A stretch of DNA of 49,141 nt from Isosphaeraceae bacterium (GCA_031291845.1 JARLIH010000001.1:1-49141), one strand, 5' to 3'; counted from the stretch's first letter, positions 9,086-18,035 are shown. Notes: a model not told the origin generated them from the sequence alone. Made by a program: numbers and translations.

Positions 9086-10324
9086 ATGGCCCGCGACGAG
9101 TCCCAGAACACCGATCGGCGCACATTTCTCCAGGCCGGCGCCGTCGCTACGGCCTCGGCCCTGAGCCTGAACGCCGGCGCGCCGGCTCAGGACGCCCCCG
9201 CGAAGGTGGCCGCGATCCCCACGCGACCGCTCGGCAAGACCGGCGTGAACATCACGATGCTCGACCAGGGAGCGGTGCGGACGCAGAACCTGGAGGGCAT
9301 CTTCCGGCTGGCGTTTGCCAACGGCATCCGGGTCTTCGACACGGCCAAGGTCTACGGCTCCGAAAAAGACTTCAAGAAATGGTTCGAACACGTCCCCGAG
9401 GTCCGCAAACAGATCTTCCTCGTCACGAAGGACATGCCGAGGACCCCCAAGCAGATGTTGGGGATGCTCGACCAGCGGCTCGCGACTCTCGGAACCGACT
9501 ACGTTGACCTCTTCTTCATTCACGCGCTCGGCGACGATCACAGCCTCGACGCCGCGATCAACATGGTGACGGGGCAGGAATTCAAAGAGACCGCGGAGGC
9601 GATCCGGAAATCGGGCAAGGCACGGTTCGTGGGCTTTTCATCCCACAACAAGAACAGGGCCCCGATCATCGACGCGGCCGCCAGGGCGGGGATCGTCGAT
9701 GCGATCATGCTCCAGTACTCGCCATGGCTCGAGAAGGACTCGCCGCTCAATCGCGCGCTCGACGCCTGCCACGAGAAGGGGATCGGCCTGATCACGATGA
9801 AGCAGATCGCCGGCCAGTTCTTTGGCGACCGGCCCAAGACGAACGTGCTCGACGAAGTGGTGAAACGCGTGCCGATGCTTGCCGAGAAGAAGCTCACCCC
9901 GTTTCAGGGGCTGCTGCACGCGATCTGGACCGACGAGCGGATCAGCAGTAGCTGCGTGTCGATGAAGAACACGGACCAGATTCGTGAGAATGCCGACGCC
10001 GCGCGCCGCTTTGAGCCGCTCAAGACGGCTGAGATCCAGCAACTGCGCGACGCGGCCCTGGCACACGGCCCGATGCTCTGCGCCGACTGCGACGGGCGCT
10101 GTTCGACCGCCGCCGGGACCACGGCCGAACTGGGCAACCTGACGCGGTTCCTGACTTACCACGAGCACCACGGCGAACGCGCTGAAGCCCGCCGGCAGTA
10201 CGCGGCTCTCTCCGCCGAGGCACGCGACTGGTTGGGGGCGGATCTGGAGGCCGCGCGGGCCGCGTGCCCCAACCGCCTCGACTTCGTCACGCTATTGGCT
10301 GAGGTCGAGCGCCACCTGGCGTGA
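9086..10324 (+). CDS. Tat-exported aldo/keto reductase with C-terminal Cys cluster
   Basis: A 412-residue NAD(P)H-dependent aldo/keto reductase. The ATG at 9086 has GAGGAG about 9 bases upstream. An in-frame start 16 codons earlier (9038) is less likely because the Tat motif DRRTFLQAG then sits too far in. The complete AKR tetrad is visible: Asp85 and Tyr90 (FDTAKVYG), Lys115 (LVTKDM) and His146 (FFIHALGD). The C-terminus carries Cys332, Cys335 and Cys339 (CADCDGRC) where many related proteins have a ferredoxin-like CxxCxxC region, so it may bind a metal or be a degenerate Fe-S site. The Tat signal implies folding with cofactor before export. The gene stands alone, and the substrate is unknown. 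Confidence 0.9.
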   Translation: MARDESQNTDRRTFLQAGAVATASALSLNAGAPAQDAPAKVAAIPTRPLGKTGVNITMLDQGAVRTQNLEGIFRLAFANGIRVFDTAKVYGSEKDFKKWFEHVPEVRKQIFLVTKDMPRTPKQMLGMLDQRLATLGTDYVDLFFIHALGDDHSLDAAINMVTGQEFKETAEAIRKSGKARFVGFSSHNKNRAPIIDAAARAGIVDAIMLQYSPWLEKDSPLNRALDACHEKGIGLITMKQIAGQFFGDRPKTNVLDEVVKRVPMLAEKKLTPFQGLLHAIWTDERISSSCVSMKNTDQIRENADAARRFEPLKTAEIQQLRDAALAHGPMLCADCDGRCSTAAGTTAELGNLTRFLTYHEHHGERAEARRQYAALSAEARDWLGADLEAARAACPNRLDFVTLLAEVERHLA

Positions 10325-10333
10325 GTGCTTCCT

Positions 10334-10363
10334 ATGGAGGACCGGCCATTGCTGGCCCTCCAT
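10334..10363. terminator. Hairpin between convergent genes
   Basis: ATGGAG pairs with CTCCAT and GGCCA with TGGCC around a TTGC loop, with a 4-base bulge on the left arm. It sits 9 bases after the aldo/keto reductase stop and 50 bases before the convergent metallo-hydrolase stop. There is no U-tract, so it is a plausible two-way transcription end but not a textbook intrinsic terminator. Confidence 0.5.
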
Positions 10364-10413
10364 TAGGATCGCTTCGCGTGCGTTGCTCGGCCGCCATCCG
10401 GCCGGCCCCATGA

Positions 10414-11259
10414 TCAAGGCTGACTTTGCGCGCGCTGCGCAGCCAGCGAGGTAACGAACGCCTTCTCTTTCAGGTCGACGTAGGCGCGGTAACCCTCCGG
10501 GTCAATGAACGGGTTGGCCCCCGCGCCGGTCTTGTTCGCGCGCTCGGCCTTCTCGATCATCCCGTAGTATCCGCCGTGTGCGCCGAGAAAGACGTCGCAG
10601 GGGAGGCCCTTGAGGATCCGGAACGTCTTGGCGAAGTCGTCGGCGATTTCCGGGTAGTCCTTGTTGCCGACGAGCCGGTATCCCGGGTTGATGTTGGGGC
10701 TGCCGATGACGACGACATCGTAGGTCTTGCCGGCGTCAGCAACGCGCCAGGTCCACGTCGTGCAGCCGCGGGTGTGACCGGGCGTTTGCCGAGCGACGAG
10801 CGTGACGCCGCCGAGCTTGACCTCGTCGCCGTCTTTCAAGACGCGGTCGACGGGGCAGGGCTTCCAGCGGCTCTGCGTGTAGAGGTACTGGCCCTCGCCA
10901 CCGGAAGCGATCACGGCGTCGTCGCCGTCCATGACGTAGACTTTCGCGCGTGTGAGCTCTCTGGCCAGGGCGTGTCCCGCGACGTGGTCGGAGTGGGCGT
11001 GGCTCGCGAGCAGTACCTTGATGTCGCGCAGCTTGAATCCGAGCGACTCGACTCCTGCGCGGATGAGCGGGACGGTTTCCTCGAAGCCACTGTTGATCAG
11101 GATGTGTCCTTCAGGTGTCGTGATCAAGTAACTTGCCAGGTCGTTCGACCCGACGTAGTAGACGTTGCCGATCACCCGGTGCGCGGGGAACGACTCGCCG
11201 GAGGGACCGGGGGCGACGAGCACGGTCAATGCCAGGACGGGAGCTAGCGCGGTCAACAT
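10414..11259 (-). CDS. Subclass B3 metallo-beta-lactamase-type hydrolase, secreted
   Basis: A 281-residue metallo-beta-lactamase-fold enzyme with an N-terminal signal peptide (LTALAPVLALTVLVAPG). The ATG at 11259 follows GGAGG with 9 bases spacing; the upstream open frame (107 codons) lacks a signal and is rejected. The full set of B3-type zinc ligands is present: His87, His89, Asp91 and His92 in SHAHSDHVAG, His162 in TPGHTRGC, and His228 in LGAHGGYYGM. The block GHILINSGFEE matches the B3 pattern as well. B3 enzymes hydrolyse beta-lactams, but environmental homologues may act on other lactams or lactones, so resistance is not proven by sequence. It converges with the aldo/keto reductase. Confidence 0.9.
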   Translation of the reverse strand: MLTALAPVLALTVLVAPGPSGESFPAHRVIGNVYYVGSNDLASYLITTPEGHILINSGFEETVPLIRAGVESLGFKLRDIKVLLASHAHSDHVAGHALARELTRAKVYVMDGDDAVIASGGEGQYLYTQSRWKPCPVDRVLKDGDEVKLGGVTLVARQTPGHTRGCTTWTWRVADAGKTYDVVVIGSPNINPGYRLVGNKDYPEIADDFAKTFRILKGLPCDVFLGAHGGYYGMIEKAERANKTGAGANPFIDPEGYRAYVDLKEKAFVTSLAAQRAQSQP

Positions 11260-12192
11260 GGGAGGAAGCCTCCAACGGGTTTCGGTCTTGCCTGTGCCGT
11301 CCGACAGGTTGACGCGAGCGCGGTCGGGGTGCAAGATGGAGCCCGATCCAATCAAATCGCGTGGGCGCTCCGGGGCGATGCCGATGCTCGCACTGCGGGC
11401 TGCATCGCTTTGTCTGGCGGGCCTGGTCCTTCCGGGACGTGGGACAACGATAGCGAGACCTCGGGCACCGGCAGCATCTTCACTGGGCAATAGTCGTACC
11501 TTCCGCTGCCCGCCCTGCTCGGTACACCCCCTGGTGACCAAATCGCAGGCCGCGCCGCTCGCCCGAGGCCGCCTAGCCACTCTGTGTGAGAGGTGGAGCG
11601 ACGATGCCGCAAGTCGTTGGCGACACGGACAGCCGCCGAGGCGAGCGGTCGAAGACCCGCGCGCTGAAGGCTCGAGACCTGCGTGTAACCGTCGACCATC
11701 CGTTGGGCATCGACTCGATTGTCAGCCTTTCGAACGATAACGTCCGGCTGATGCGGCTCCTCCACGACGGAGCGCCGATGCGGAACCTGCGTGAACTGAT
11801 GAGGAGTGGTCTGGGAACAAGTTCGCGACTTTGTTGACCGTCGCGGATTAGGCGGTGGAACACCGAGCGATACACTCGGAAGTCTCTGCCCCGCAAGGCG
11901 CAAAGTGCGAAGCGAACGCACGACCACCGTTCCGTTCGACCAGAAGCCCGTCCACCCAAAGGCACGGCTCGGCAACTTATTCCCGGCCTGTCTCTTGGGC
12001 AAACGAAGTGCCTGATCGGCCGGCTTGATCGGCAACAGGCCCGGTACTTCATACTCGCCGACGATCCGTCCTGTAAGAAATCACGGCGTTGTGTGTTTCC
12101 CCCTTGAGAGCGTCGCACTTGACCCCCAAAGTCAGGCGGGAACCGACTCACGTGGGACGCACTTGCCAACGCACGAAGAAAGAGGACTGAAG
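11260..12192. other. Long gap with no supported gene
   Basis: These 933 bases lie between the B3-type hydrolase start and the LEPR-XLL-like gene. Several short open frames exist on both strands, but none has a convincing ribosome binding site, a signal peptide or a recognisable family. The codon pattern looks like high-GC background. The last 60 bases must hold the promoter and leader of the gene at 12193. Confidence 0.5.
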
Positions 12193-12696
12193 ATGGTCCC
12201 TCAACGCGGCAGCCTCGCCCGTCGCCAGCCCGCGACCTTCGGTTCCGCTCGCCGTCCGGCAATGGGTTGCGAGGTGCTCGAGGGACGCTCGCTGCTTTCC
12301 TCCGTCAAGCAGGACGTCCTGCAACTGGTTCGCGACCTGAACGGACTCCATCAGAGTTCGAACGTGATCCTCGCCGAGGTCCAGGCCGTGACCGCCGACC
12401 TGAAGGCGATCGGGCAGGTCGCCACCAAGCCGGCCCCGAGCACGGTCGCCGCCCTCAAAGCCGAGGTCCGCGTCGTCATCGCCGACGGGACCATTACCCC
12501 AGCCGAGGCCGTCGCCCTCGAGAAGGACGTGTCGGCCGTCCTCGCCAGCGCGAACGTACCGTCATCGTTGGCGCAGCAGACCGCGTCCGACATCCACGCA
12601 GTGATTACCTCGAGCGGGATTTCCAAGCAGGACGTAAATACGATCCTGGGAGACGTCGAGGCTATCCTGACCGACCTAGGCTCAATGAAGAAGTAA
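12193..12696 (+). CDS. Small LEPR-XLL-like secreted protein
   Basis: A 167-residue protein. The ATG at 12193 follows AGAGGA by about 8 bases, and in-frame codons upstream were rejected. Residues 26-36 read CEVLEGRSLLS, a variant of the LEPR-XLL motif (L-E-x-R-x-L-L) that planctomycetes carry near the N-terminus of many surface or secreted proteins. The rest is predicted alpha-helical and rich in Ala, Val, Ser and Thr, with two repeat-like blocks: VRVVIADGTITPAEAVALEKDVSAVL and, later, IHAVITSSGISKQDVNTILGDVEAIL. The second block looks like a degenerate copy of the first. Function unknown. It lies just upstream of an ECF sigma operon and is separated from it by a hairpin. Confidence 0.75.
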   Translation: MVPQRGSLARRQPATFGSARRPAMGCEVLEGRSLLSSVKQDVLQLVRDLNGLHQSSNVILAEVQAVTADLKAIGQVATKPAPSTVAALKAEVRVVIADGTITPAEAVALEKDVSAVLASANVPSSLAQQTASDIHAVITSSGISKQDVNTILGDVEAILTDLGSMKK

Positions 12697-12707
12697 GATC
12701 GCCTCGG

Positions 12708-12728
12708 CCGGTCCGTTCGCGGGACCGG
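12708..12728 (+). terminator. Hairpin after LEPR-XLL-like gene
   Basis: CCGGTCC and GGACCGG form a perfect 7-bp stem around a 7-base loop, starting 11 bases after the TAA of the LEPR-XLL-like gene. No U-tract follows. It probably ends or attenuates that transcript before the sigma factor gene. Confidence 0.5.
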
Positions 12729-12755
12729 ACGGCGCCGGCTCGGGGGCCGACGACA

Positions 12756-13373
12756 TTGGGTGTCCCCTATCGTCTCAAAGTGATCGACCGCAACACCGAG
12801 GCCGCGCGTCCCTCGGGCATCGACGGACATGTGTCGGGAGCCGAGTCTGGCGATGCCTCGGACGATCTCTCGCCCTGGGTGCTCGCCACGGCACCCAGGG
12901 CCATCGCTTACGCCACTTCGTTGCTTCGCGATCGGGAGAGGGCTGAGGACGTGGTGCAAGATTGCTATTGCCGGCTGCTGGCCAAGGCCGACGTTTACGA
13001 CCTGCGAGTCGACGGTTTGAAGCTTTTGCTCGCGGCGATCAGCAACGCATGCATCAACCTGAAGACGCGCCGGCGCGGGGTCTTCTCCTTGCTCGGCAAG
13101 GAGGGGCGGCCGGCCGAGGTCGAAGACCGTTCGGCCCGCGAGCCCGGCGGGAGCCTCCTCGATCGGGAACTGGCCGAGGCGATCGGCCGGGGGCTGGCGG
13201 CGCTCCCCGTCCGGCAGAGGGCGGCGATCGAGTTGAAGAGTCAGGGACATTCGCTACAAGAGGTCGCGGAGATCCTTCGGATCAGCCCGAGCAACGCCGG
13301 GGTGCTGGTCCACCGGGCGAGAGCGGCCATGGAATCGCTGCTCGCGCCCTATCTGGGGGATCGTGAGCCATGA
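12756..13373 (+). CDS. ECF-type RNA polymerase sigma factor
   Basis: A sigma-70 family extracytoplasmic-function sigma factor of about 205 residues. Region 2 is seen as AIAYATSLLRDRERAEDVVQDCYCRLL, written here in two blocks: AIAYATSLLRDRERA then EDVVQDCYCRLL. Region 4 is seen as ALPVRQRAAIELKSQG followed by the helix-turn-helix LQEVAEILRISPSNAGVLVH. The start is uncertain. TTG at 12756 has a GGGGG run 10 bases upstream and was chosen; GTG at 12780 and GTG at 12831 are alternatives, and all precede region 2. The stop overlaps the start of the next gene as ATGA, which indicates translational coupling with a membrane-anchored, anti-sigma-like protein. It likely controls this operon, but no promoter motif was identified. 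Confidence 0.88.
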   Translation: MGVPYRLKVIDRNTEAARPSGIDGHVSGAESGDASDDLSPWVLATAPRAIAYATSLLRDRERAEDVVQDCYCRLLAKADVYDLRVDGLKLLLAAISNACINLKTRRRGVFSLLGKEGRPAEVEDRSAREPGGSLLDRELAEAIGRGLAALPVRQRAAIELKSQGHSLQEVAEILRISPSNAGVLVHRARAAMESLLAPYLGDREP

Positions 13374-14335
13374 ATCCACAGAGGGCGGATCGAGACGACG
13401 TGGAAGCCCTGGTCCGCGACTACCTCTGCGACCAGGAACGCACCGTGGACGCCAACCGGATCCTGGCCGGCGTGCGGTCGCGGATGGCTACGGAAGCGAG
13501 TGCCGGGGCCGGCGCCGGCGCGTTCTCGTCGCGAGCGGTTCGCACGTTGGCGCGGTGGACGGCCGGGGCGGCTGCGGCGGTCCTGATTATCGGCACCGCC
13601 TGGACCTTCCGGCAAGCTTCCGCGCGCGCCGACGCCGTCAAGCTCGTCCGCGAGGCCCGGGAAGCCCTCGGGACCACTCCGAACGATCGGGCCTATCGGA
13701 TCCGGATCGACCTGGCGCCGGGGATGGCGGAGCACTCCCCCTTCCTCGCGGCGCTTGCGACCTATGATTGCCGGCTGTGGTCGCGGTCCGATCGGTTCTG
13801 GGTTGAGGCCCGGCAGGCGGACCGGTCCTGGGTCTGCGGTCGCGACGAGCGACGCCACGTCTGGGTCGCGCCGGCGGCTGAGATCGGTCTCGATTTCAGT
13901 CCTGAGGACGTCCCCGAGCCGCTCGACGAGGCACTCGACCTGTTCAGCTTCGATCTGGAGGCCGTCCTCCGTGTGCTCTCGACCGACTTCGATGTGACGA
14001 CTCCCGGCGAAGGCGCCGGCTCCGACTCGGGCGTGACGCGGATCCGAGGCACGCCCCGCTCCGAACACCCCCGCCCCCGCCTTCGATCCATCACCGTGGA
14101 GATCGACGAGCGGAGCAAGATCGTCCGGCAGGTCGTCCTGTCGCGAGTGCGGGCCGGGCAACCGGTCGCGGAGGTGTCGTTCACCTTCGACCGGGCCGAG
14201 GACCAGCCCGACCCCAGCTATCAACTCTCGTCGCATCTCGATCGCGACGCCCCGGTCTACGGCCCCGATCAGCGATTCCGACGGCGGCGCGAGCTCGTTC
14301 GATTTTTCGGTTCACTCCTTCTCAAGGGCGAATGA
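13370..14335 (+). CDS. Single-pass membrane protein, probable anti-sigma or sigma regulator
   Basis: A 321-residue protein translated from an ATGA overlap with the ECF sigma gene. Residues 1-60 are cytosolic and acidic at the start (RDDVEALVRDYL), one membrane helix spans about 64-80 (AGAAAAVLIIGTAWTF), and about 240 residues follow outside. No zinc-binding HxxxCxxC anti-sigma motif is present. The outer part has strand-rich blocks such as YRIRIDLAP, FWVEARQADRSWVCG and VAEVSFTFDRAED that resemble LolA/RseB-type sheets, but this is impressionistic. By position and topology it is best read as the regulator that holds the sigma factor and senses the envelope. The next gene follows after one base. 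Confidence 0.7.
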   Translation: MNPQRADRDDVEALVRDYLCDQERTVDANRILAGVRSRMATEASAGAGAGAFSSRAVRTLARWTAGAAAAVLIIGTAWTFRQASARADAVKLVREAREALGTTPNDRAYRIRIDLAPGMAEHSPFLAALATYDCRLWSRSDRFWVEARQADRSWVCGRDERRHVWVAPAAEIGLDFSPEDVPEPLDEALDLFSFDLEAVLRVLSTDFDVTTPGEGAGSDSGVTRIRGTPRSEHPRPRLRSITVEIDERSKIVRQVVLSRVRAGQPVAEVSFTFDRAEDQPDPSYQLSSHLDRDAPVYGPDQRFRRRRELVRFFGSLLLKGE

Positions 14336-14336
14336 C

Positions 14337-16511
14337 ATGAGCGATACAATCTCAGAGACGACAAAACAACGCCGAGACCCTTCGGAGCTTCCCCTCGCGC
14401 CGAGGCGACGGCTCGCATTCGCCCTGACGGTCCTGTTCGTCCCCTCCGCGAGCAGCGCCGTCGCGGGGGAGCCGGACCGCGTGACCTTCACCGAGCACGT
14501 CGCGCCCATCATCTTCAACAACTGCACCTCGTGCCATCGGCCGGGCGAGGGGACGCCGTTCTCGCTCATGAATTACCGGGACGTCAAGAAGCGCAGCCAG
14601 CTCATTCGCGACGTCGTGAACAGCGGCTACATGCCCCCCTGGCCCCCCGCAAAGGGTTGGGGGCACTTCCAGGACGAGCGACGATTGACGGACGAACAAA
14701 TCTCGGCGATCGACGGCTGGGTCGCCGGCGGCCTGATCGAGGGGCCGGCCGACAAGCTGCCGCCGCAGCCCGAGTTTTCCCAAGGCGGGTGGGCGCTTGG
14801 GAAACCGGACCTGGTCGTCACCCTCCCCGAGGCGTTCGACGTTCCCGCCGACGGCAAGGACATCTACCGGATGTTCGTTCTGCCGCTGGGCCTGGCCGAG
14901 GACAAGTGGGTGACGGCCGTGGAGATCCGTCCCACTGCGCGGTCCGTAGTGCACCACGCGCTCTACTTCCTGGACAGCACAGGGGCCGCCCGCAAGCTCG
15001 ACGCGGCCGACGCGGGGCCGGGATTCGGGCGGATGGGGTTCCCCCGCACGGGGACGCTCGGCGGCTGGGCCGTGGGCGCGACACCGAGGCGGCTGCCGAT
15101 GGGTCTGGCATACGCGCTGCCGAAGGGATCGGACCTCGTCGTGCAGATGCATTTCCACCCCTCGGGCAAGGCGGAGCGGGAGCAGACCAGCTTCGGGCTC
15201 TACTTCGCGCCGGAACCGCCGAAGAAGAAGCTGCTGGGGACGCAGGCGCCGATGGCGTTCGGTCTCGGGACCGAACTGCGTACCCGCGGAATCAAGCCTG
15301 GTGAGAAGGATTTCACGATCCGGGGCGAGTGGAAGGTTCCCTTCGACATCGACCTCGTCTCGATCGGCGGCCACGCCCATTACCTCTGCACGAAGATGAA
15401 GGCGATCGCCGAGCTCCCGAATGGCGACGAGATGAAGCTCTTCGCCATCGACGACTGGGACTTCAACTGGCAGGGCCGCTACAATTACGCCGAACCCGTC
15501 CGCTTGCCGAAAGGGGCGATCGTCCGTACAGAGCTGGTGTACGACAACTCGAAGGACAACCCCCGCAACCCGTCGAACCCGCCGATCCACGTCCGGTGGG
15601 GCGAGGGCTCGACGGACGAGATGGGGGCGGTCGGCCTGGGATTCGTCGCGGTCAACGAGCAGGATATCGCCTCCTACCACGGCCCCGCGATTTTCGGAGG
15701 GGGGGACGCGGTGGGCCGCCTCGGCGGCGGAGCCCTCGGGGGTGGTGGCAATCGGCTGGCGAACCTCGGCCCCGAGCAGATCGCGGCGATCTTCGACGCC
15801 CGCGACGACGACAAGGACGGCAAGCTCAAAGGGGACGAGGTCCCCGAACGTCTGCGGCCCTTCATGGGCCTGCTCGATGCGAACGGCGACGGAGCGCTCG
15901 ACCTTGAAGAAGTCCAGAGCCTCCGTGCCGGTGCGCCTCCGGGCGCCGGTCGCCTCATGCCTCAGCGCGGCCGGGGTCCGCGGGAATCACGGCCGCCCGC
16001 GGACGGCCCGCCGATGAGCGACCTCGACGGCCGGACCTGGCACCCGCTCCACCCCGAGGAAGGAACGAAAGCGCAAGTGCTATTCTTCGTCACTCACGAT
16101 TGCCCGATCGCTAACCAGTATTCCCGAGAGATCGGCCGAATCGCCCGGGATTTCGCCGACAAGCACGTTACCTTCCTGCTCGTTCACGTCGACCCGGACC
16201 TGTCGATCCCGGAAGCCAAGGAGCACGCGAAGGAATACGAGATCAAGCTGCCGATCCTCTTCGACCGCGACCATGCCCTCGTCTCGCGTGTCGGCGCTGC
16301 GGTGACCCCCGAAGCCGCCGTGATCGCCTCCGACGGGACGGTCCTCTATGTCGGTCGGATTGACGACCGGTTCGGCAAGCTGGGCCGTCAGCGTCCCGAA
16401 CCGAGTCAGCACGACCTGCGCGACGCGATCGACGCCGTGCTCGCCGGCCGGCCGGTCGCGGCCAAGCGAGTCGAGGCGATCGGCTGCCCGATTGCCGATC
16501 TCAAACGTTGA
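14337..16511 (+). CDS. Cytochrome c / type II copper monooxygenase / EF-hand / redoxin fusion
   Basis: A 724-residue exported multidomain protein. A signal region (about 24-44, RRLAFALTVLFVPSASSAVAG) leads to a c-type heme site, C63-T-S-C66-H67. A type II, ascorbate-dependent copper monooxygenase (PHM-like) fold follows with all expected copper ligands: His206/His207 (VVHHAL), His272 (QMHFHPSG), His346/His348 (GGHAHYL) and Met429 (STDEMG). A Gly-rich linker leads to two EF-hand loops, D490-x-D-x-D-G...E501 and D514-x-N-x-D-G...E525. The last 160 residues form a thioredoxin/redoxin-like domain with FFVTHDCPIANQYSREIGR. It starts one base after the anti-sigma-like gene. The combination suggests a periplasmic copper hydroxylase with its own electron input. 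The substrate is unknown. Confidence 0.87.
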   Translation: MSDTISETTKQRRDPSELPLAPRRRLAFALTVLFVPSASSAVAGEPDRVTFTEHVAPIIFNNCTSCHRPGEGTPFSLMNYRDVKKRSQLIRDVVNSGYMPPWPPAKGWGHFQDERRLTDEQISAIDGWVAGGLIEGPADKLPPQPEFSQGGWALGKPDLVVTLPEAFDVPADGKDIYRMFVLPLGLAEDKWVTAVEIRPTARSVVHHALYFLDSTGAARKLDAADAGPGFGRMGFPRTGTLGGWAVGATPRRLPMGLAYALPKGSDLVVQMHFHPSGKAEREQTSFGLYFAPEPPKKKLLGTQAPMAFGLGTELRTRGIKPGEKDFTIRGEWKVPFDIDLVSIGGHAHYLCTKMKAIAELPNGDEMKLFAIDDWDFNWQGRYNYAEPVRLPKGAIVRTELVYDNSKDNPRNPSNPPIHVRWGEGSTDEMGAVGLGFVAVNEQDIASYHGPAIFGGGDAVGRLGGGALGGGGNRLANLGPEQIAAIFDARDDDKDGKLKGDEVPERLRPFMGLLDANGDGALDLEEVQSLRAGAPPGAGRLMPQRGRGPRESRPPADGPPMSDLDGRTWHPLHPEEGTKAQVLFFVTHDCPIANQYSREIGRIARDFADKHVTFLLVHVDPDLSIPEAKEHAKEYEIKLPILFDRDHALVSRVGAAVTPEAAVIASDGTVLYVGRIDDRFGKLGRQRPEPSQHDLRDAIDAVLAGRPVAAKRVEAIGCPIADLKR

Positions 16512-16541
16512 GGGCCGCGACGGAGGGGGGCGACGTGAGCG

Positions 16542-18035
16542 TCAGTCGTCGATTTCTGGAATCGGGTCGTTGGGTTTCACGGGAGCGCCCTCCCAGGTGA
16601 TCGCGCCGGTCTGACGGTCGTAGGTAAGGACCCGGTGAGCGCTGCCCGGAACAGGGGCGTGATTGGTGCTCGGAAGCCAGCGGGCGAGGTCGCGCTTGAG
16701 CGCCGCGAAGGCGGGATCGGCGGCCCGGTTCGTCCATTCGTTCGGGTCCGTGCGCAGGTCGTAGAGCTCTTCCGAGCCGTCGGCGTAGCGGATGTAGCGG
16801 TGGTTCCTCGTGCGAACGGCATGGTTTCCCCGGTTGTGCGTGGTGACGGCGGGCCGGGTGCGGATCGCGTTCGCGTCACGAAGTTGCGGCACGAGACTCT
16901 GGCCCTCAAGATCGGGGCGTGGGGGGAAGGCACAGAGGTCCAGGAGCGTCGGGAAGATGTCGAGCAGCTCGACCGGCTCGCCGCAGCGTGCGCCCCGGCC
17001 GATCTCTGGGCCGGCGAAGATGAGCGGCACGCGCGTCGAGCGCTCCCAGAGGGTGTTCTTCCCGGTGACGAGCTTCTCACCGAGGTGCCAGCCGTGATCG
17101 GACCACAGGACGACCAGAGTCTCGCCGGCCCGGCCACTCGCGTCGAGCGCGTCGAGAACCCGGCCGACCTGGCTGTCCATGAAGCTGATGCTCGCGAGGT
17201 AGGCGCGAACCAGGTTTCCCCACTGATCGTTCGCACGCAGGAACTTCAGCCGGGGCTCGGGTAGCCTCCAGTGCAGGTACCACGAAAACCTCGGTGTGTC
17301 GTCGCGATCGTCATCACGCACCGGGGGGAGCATGAGCCCTTGCGTCGGGTAAAGATCGAACCAGCGCGACGTGGCGAAGCACGGAACGTGCGGCAGGCGA
17401 AACCCGCAGGCGATGAAGAACGGCCTGTTCTTGGGTGTGGACTCGAGCGCGTGGACGGCCGAGGACGCGATTTTCCAGTCGGCCTGGTCCTCGTCATGCT
17501 CGGGGAAGATACCCCAATCCATCGCCGCGATGTCGGTCGGTGTGTGCACAAACTTCTGCGCCGGCAGCGACGTCCCCGGCGAAGGGTCCCAGACCCGAAA
17601 CTCCGTAGCGCGAGCGTCGGGCCGGATGGAGCCATCGTGATAGACCTTGCCGCATGTAAATGTCGAATACCCCTCACTTGTTAACGTCTGTGGCAGCGTG
17701 ATGTGGTTCTTCAACGAGTCGACATCCCGAATCCCCGGCGCGAGGCCGTAGATCCCGGTTGTGGATGGTCTCAATCCCGTGAGCAGGCTACTTCGCGAGG
17801 GATTGCACAGCGGCGCTTGGCAGTGGGCATTGGTAAAGACCGTTCCGCGGGCTGCCAGGCGGTCGATGTGCGGCGTCCTCACCTGGGGGTGTCCCCCGAG
17901 ACAGCCAACCCAGTCATTCAAGTCGTCGACGGCGATGAAAAGCACGTTTCGACGCGGTAGCTCGCCGGCGCATAACGCCGGGGAGCTCGCCAGGCACAGG
18001 ATCGACGATAACACGCTGAACAAAGAACGCCGCAT
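16542..18035 (-). CDS. Type I sulfatase, iduronate-2-sulfatase-like
   Basis: A 497-residue secreted sulfatase. The ATG at 18035 has CGGAG about 6 bases upstream and opens a signal peptide ending near ALCAG; a GTG six codons earlier is less likely. Family features are clear: metal-binding Asp37/Asp38 in LFIAVDDLNDW, the formylglycine site C77-N-P-S-R81, HxPHIDRLAARG, and a downstream FSWYLHWRLPEP block. The overall pattern (DDLNDWVGCLGGHPQVRTPHID) is that of iduronate-2-sulfatase relatives, which planctomycetes use on sulfated algal or mucin glycans. Cys77 must be matured by an FGE enzyme, none of which is in the window. It converges with the copper monooxygenase fusion gene. Confidence 0.93.
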   Translation of the reverse strand: MRRSLFSVLSSILCLASSPALCAGELPRRNVLFIAVDDLNDWVGCLGGHPQVRTPHIDRLAARGTVFTNAHCQAPLCNPSRSSLLTGLRPSTTGIYGLAPGIRDVDSLKNHITLPQTLTSEGYSTFTCGKVYHDGSIRPDARATEFRVWDPSPGTSLPAQKFVHTPTDIAAMDWGIFPEHDEDQADWKIASSAVHALESTPKNRPFFIACGFRLPHVPCFATSRWFDLYPTQGLMLPPVRDDDRDDTPRFSWYLHWRLPEPRLKFLRANDQWGNLVRAYLASISFMDSQVGRVLDALDASGRAGETLVVLWSDHGWHLGEKLVTGKNTLWERSTRVPLIFAGPEIGRGARCGEPVELLDIFPTLLDLCAFPPRPDLEGQSLVPQLRDANAIRTRPAVTTHNRGNHAVRTRNHRYIRYADGSEELYDLRTDPNEWTNRAADPAFAALKRDLARWLPSTNHAPVPGSAHRVLTYDRQTGAITWEGAPVKPNDPIPEIDD

